Made by a program: the position numbers and the translations under genes. This document shows positions 62,134 through 64,000 of a stretch of DNA of 64,000 nucleotides, piece after piece; position 1 is the stretch's first letter; the number at the start of each line of letters is the position of its first letter. This DNA comes from Treponema sp. (GTDB lineage: Bacteria; Spirochaetota; Spirochaetia; Treponematales; Breznakiellaceae): the NCBI GenBank assembly GCA_009784935.1, contig WQXI01000001.1:1-64000 (forward strand). The letters run 5' to 3'. The notes under the pieces are model-generated. The model was not told the DNA's origin. It made no database searches and saw only the letters and a program-made list of their open reading frames with translations.

Positions 62134-62801
62134 CGGCAGTTGTTTTACAGGCGCGTCTTGACTCGTCGAGGCTTCCGCAAAAAGCTATGCTTTGTATTGA
62201 CGGCAAACCTCTTGTTTTACATGTAATGAATGCGCTAAAAGAAATATTCGCAAATATTCATGTGTTAGCCTGCCCGGATGATTCGTTCGGCGTTTTTAAA
62301 CCTCTTGCTGAAGAAGCCGGATTCAAAATTGTTTCCGGTCCTAAAGAAGATGTTCTAGAACGTTTCTGCATTGTCATACGCGAATTTAAAATAGACCGAA
62401 TTATCCGCGCTACAGGTGATAACCCCTTTGTTTTTACAGACGCCGCTTCATTATTAAACGAAGAAGCTGTAAAGCTTAACTGTGATTACGCGGGTTTTTC
62501 GGAACTGCCTTACGGGGCAGGCGTAGAATCCGTCAGCGCGTCAGCTCTGTTAAAGGCAGCAAATGAAACTGAACTTCCTTTTGACCGCGAGCATGTCTGT
62601 CCTTATTTGTATAATAATCCGCAGGTTTTTAAACTACACCGTCCTTCTGCTCCATCTCAGTGGAAATACCCGCAAATTCGGCTTACTGTAGACACACAAG
62701 AAGACTTTGACAAAGCTAAAATTTTGTATAATGCGCTAAAAAACAATCCAAATAGATACAACGGAACAACCATAATTGAAGTATTTAAAAAATTGTTTTA
62801 G
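62130..62801 (+). CDS. SpsF-like cytidylyltransferase
   Basis: A 223-residue nucleotidyltransferase-fold protein of the SpsF/CMP-nonulosonate synthetase group: 'VVLQARLDSSRLPQKAM', 'IIRATGDNPFVFTD' and 'RLTVDTQEDF'. The start TTG overlaps the previous stop (TTGA). It could activate a nonulosonic acid as a CMP sugar, which would complement the PseI-like gene 60 kb away; this link is inference. Followed by a palindromic repeat. Confidence 0.8.
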   Translation: MTAVVLQARLDSSRLPQKAMLCIDGKPLVLHVMNALKEIFANIHVLACPDDSFGVFKPLAEEAGFKIVSGPKEDVLERFCIVIREFKIDRIIRATGDNPFVFTDAASLLNEEAVKLNCDYAGFSELPYGAGVESVSASALLKAANETELPFDREHVCPYLYNNPQVFKLHRPSAPSQWKYPQIRLTVDTQEDFDKAKILYNALKNNPNRYNGTTIIEVFKKLF

Positions 62802-62807
62802 AATACT

Positions 62808-62861
62808 CTCACACAAAGGCACAAAGACACAGAGCTTAGTTTGGATTCTTCTCTGTGTGAG
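62808..62861. repeat. Palindromic repeat of 'CACAAAGACACAGAG' type (copy A)
   Basis: CTCACACA (62808-62815) and TGTGTGAG (62854-62861) are exact inverted arms; inside, CACAGAG (62828-62834) pairs with CTCTGTG (62851-62857). It lies in the 82-base gap after the SpsF-like gene. The same motif recurs at 63331 and 63697. Confidence 0.8.
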
Positions 62862-62883
62862 ATAATTAGAGGAGTTATTTTCG

Positions 62884-64000
62884 TTGAAAAATATTCTGGT
62901 AGTCCCTGCAATTGAACAAAAACGGGGCGGAGGACATTTATGCAGATGCATTTCACTCACCTGTGATTTACGCGCTATGGGCTGTAAAGCCATGTTATAC
63001 CTTCCTTCTCAAACAGTAACATCAAATTTTGTTAACTTTTTTGAATCTATGAACTTTAACCGATCATGGCTCATTTTTGATGAAGAAATAAAAATTAAAA
63101 ACGAAAACTTTCTGGAGAAATTTGACTTTATTGTTTTAGATAGATTTAATACTCCTTTAGACGAACTATTACACTGGCAAACTATTGCGCCGGTTATTGG
63201 AATTGACGAAGGCTCCAAGCATAGAGATAAATTTGACTTTCTTATTGACATTCTTGTCCCTCTTAATTTTTATAAACACAGGGCAAATATCGCAAGTCCT
63301 AGATTGATTAATTTACCAAAAGATTTTATGCAGAAACACAAAGACACAGAGAAGATTAAAATTTTGGTTACTTTTGGACAAGAAGATTCGGCGGGATTAG
63401 GAATAAAGACGGCTGTTAAATTATCAAAAATAAAAACTCCTAAGCCGCTTGAGATTACATTATTAAAGGGCAATCTTAATACTGCTTCCAATAATAAAAT
63501 CCCGGAGTCGGTTAAAGTATTGGATTCAATTCCTAACTTGTCTGCACATCTTCATGAATACGATCTTGTTATTACCCACTACGGTTTAACAGCGTATGAA
63601 GCATTTTTTGCAGGCGTTCCGGTTCTTCTTGATCATCCGACAAGACTGCATAAAAAACTCGCCAAATCCGCCGGCTTTAAAACATTCTCCAAGTTCCTCA
63701 CACGGAGACACGGAGACACTGAGAACACAAAGTTAAAAACCCTCTGTGATCTTGGTGTTCTCAGTGCCTCTGTGAGAAATAAATCCGATAATTTCTCTTC
63801 TCTTTCCGAGCTAATCAACAGTTTTGCGCTGATGGTTAATCGCTGTTGTCCTGTTTGCGGCTCAGAAAAGAATCTCTGCTCTGCCCGTTTTAGCGATCGC
63901 ACCTACAGAAACTGTAAAAAATGCGGCATAATTTATATGGACAGAACCTGCCCTCCTCCAATTGAATACGAAAAAGAGTATTTCTTTGAAAATTATGTAA
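62884..64000 (+). CDS. PseG-like glycosyl hydrolase/transferase fused to a methyltransferase-type domain (partial)
   Basis: An open reading frame of at least 372 codons running off the window. The start is TTG 62884 with SD AGAGGAG at 62868-62874; the frame is closed by TAA at 62863. The N-terminal ~270 residues resemble PseG/MurG-like GT-B proteins ('RGGGHLCRCISL', 'VITHYGLTAYEAFFAGVPVLL'). A second part begins around residue 320 with 'CPVCGSEKN' and 'CKKCGIIY', the Cys-rich lead-in of certain SAM-dependent methyltransferases. A 80-bp palindromic repeat is translated in frame in the linker (about residues 272-300). Only part of the gene is visible, so function is tentative. Confidence 0.65.
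   Translation, partial: MKNILVVPAIEQKRGGGHLCRCISLTCDLRAMGCKAMLYLPSQTVTSNFVNFFESMNFNRSWLIFDEEIKIKNENFLEKFDFIVLDRFNTPLDELLHWQTIAPVIGIDEGSKHRDKFDFLIDILVPLNFYKHRANIASPRLINLPKDFMQKHKDTEKIKILVTFGQEDSAGLGIKTAVKLSKIKTPKPLEITLLKGNLNTASNNKIPESVKVLDSIPNLSAHLHEYDLVITHYGLTAYEAFFAGVPVLLDHPTRLHKKLAKSAGFKTFSKFLTRRHGDTENTKLKTLCDLGVLSASVRNKSDNFSSLSELINSFALMVNRCCPVCGSEKNLCSARFSDRTYRNCKKCGIIYMDRTCPPPIEYEKEYFFENYV
63697..63776. repeat. Palindromic repeat inside the PseG-like ORF (copy C)
   Basis: CTCACACGGAGACACGGAG and the following CACTGAGAACAC (63697-63728) are the imperfect reverse complement of GTGTTCTCAGTGCCTCTGTGAG (63755-63776). The unit is open in the reading frame and is translated. A half copy 'CAGAAACACAAAGACACAGAG' lies at 63330-63350 in the same gene. 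Confidence 0.85.

Overview
The window looks like a chromosomal segment of a host-associated spirochaete, most likely a Treponema-like species. The strongest pointer is a radical-SAM gene of the spirochaete-specific spiro-SPASM type (59574-61169). Supporting evidence is an Rnf operon in the order C-D-G-E-A-B, several spirochaete-style lipoprotein and beta-barrel genes, and a low-GC genome. No rRNA, phage, insertion sequence or CRISPR array was seen. Two tRNA genes are present.

Left part (1-31776): a long, nearly unidirectional surface-glycan locus. It opens with a 16-C homopolymer upstream of a sugar formyltransferase and a pseudaminic-acid synthase (PseI-like). It continues with glycosyltransferases, a DPM1-GtrA fusion, nucleotide-sugar dehydrogenase and epimerase, GDP-mannose dehydratase plus GDP-fucose synthase, and two fucosyltransferases of different families (GT11 and GT10). 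It ends with three Wzi-like outer-membrane proteins and a WbaP-type initiating phosphotransferase. Together these suggest a lipid-linked, fucosylated and possibly nonulosonate-bearing surface polymer. The first 7.6 kb is visibly more AT-rich than the rest, as expected for acquired DNA. Small 'defence or toxin-like' modules sit inside the glycan genes: a DUF3990/DUF3791 cluster with a HipA-like kinase and a DUF6922-like protein (3544-6611, including a decayed copy), a DUF4160-DUF2442 pair (16340-16868), and an AlbA_2/Schlafen-type regulator with an in-frame 12-bp tandem repeat (17892-19334).

Middle (31744-48851): a large hybrid histidine kinase faces two tandem orphan solute-binding lipoproteins. 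Then come tRNA-Tyr with a terminator and an unusual GC-rich structured stretch carrying an inverted copy of the tRNA tail, two OmpA-domain proteins (one fused to nine InlB-type repeats), the rnfCDGEAB operon, a glycosyltransferase, and nrdR with NrdR boxes over its own promoter.

Right part (48957-64000): housekeeping genes (family-4 UDG, priA, queH, tcdA, a TtcA-like gene, argD), an Mla-type lipid-transport operon, a CAT-anticodon tRNA directly abutting a metallophosphoesterase gene, and a second sugar-modification cluster. That cluster holds spiro-SPASM, a glycosyltransferase-like gene, an SpsF-like cytidylyltransferase and a PseG-like/methyltransferase fusion cut by the window end. Several genes have a -10 hexamer only 6-7 nt from ATG with no Shine-Dalgarno sequence, suggesting leaderless mRNAs. 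Short palindromic repeats occur near the right end, one of them translated in frame.
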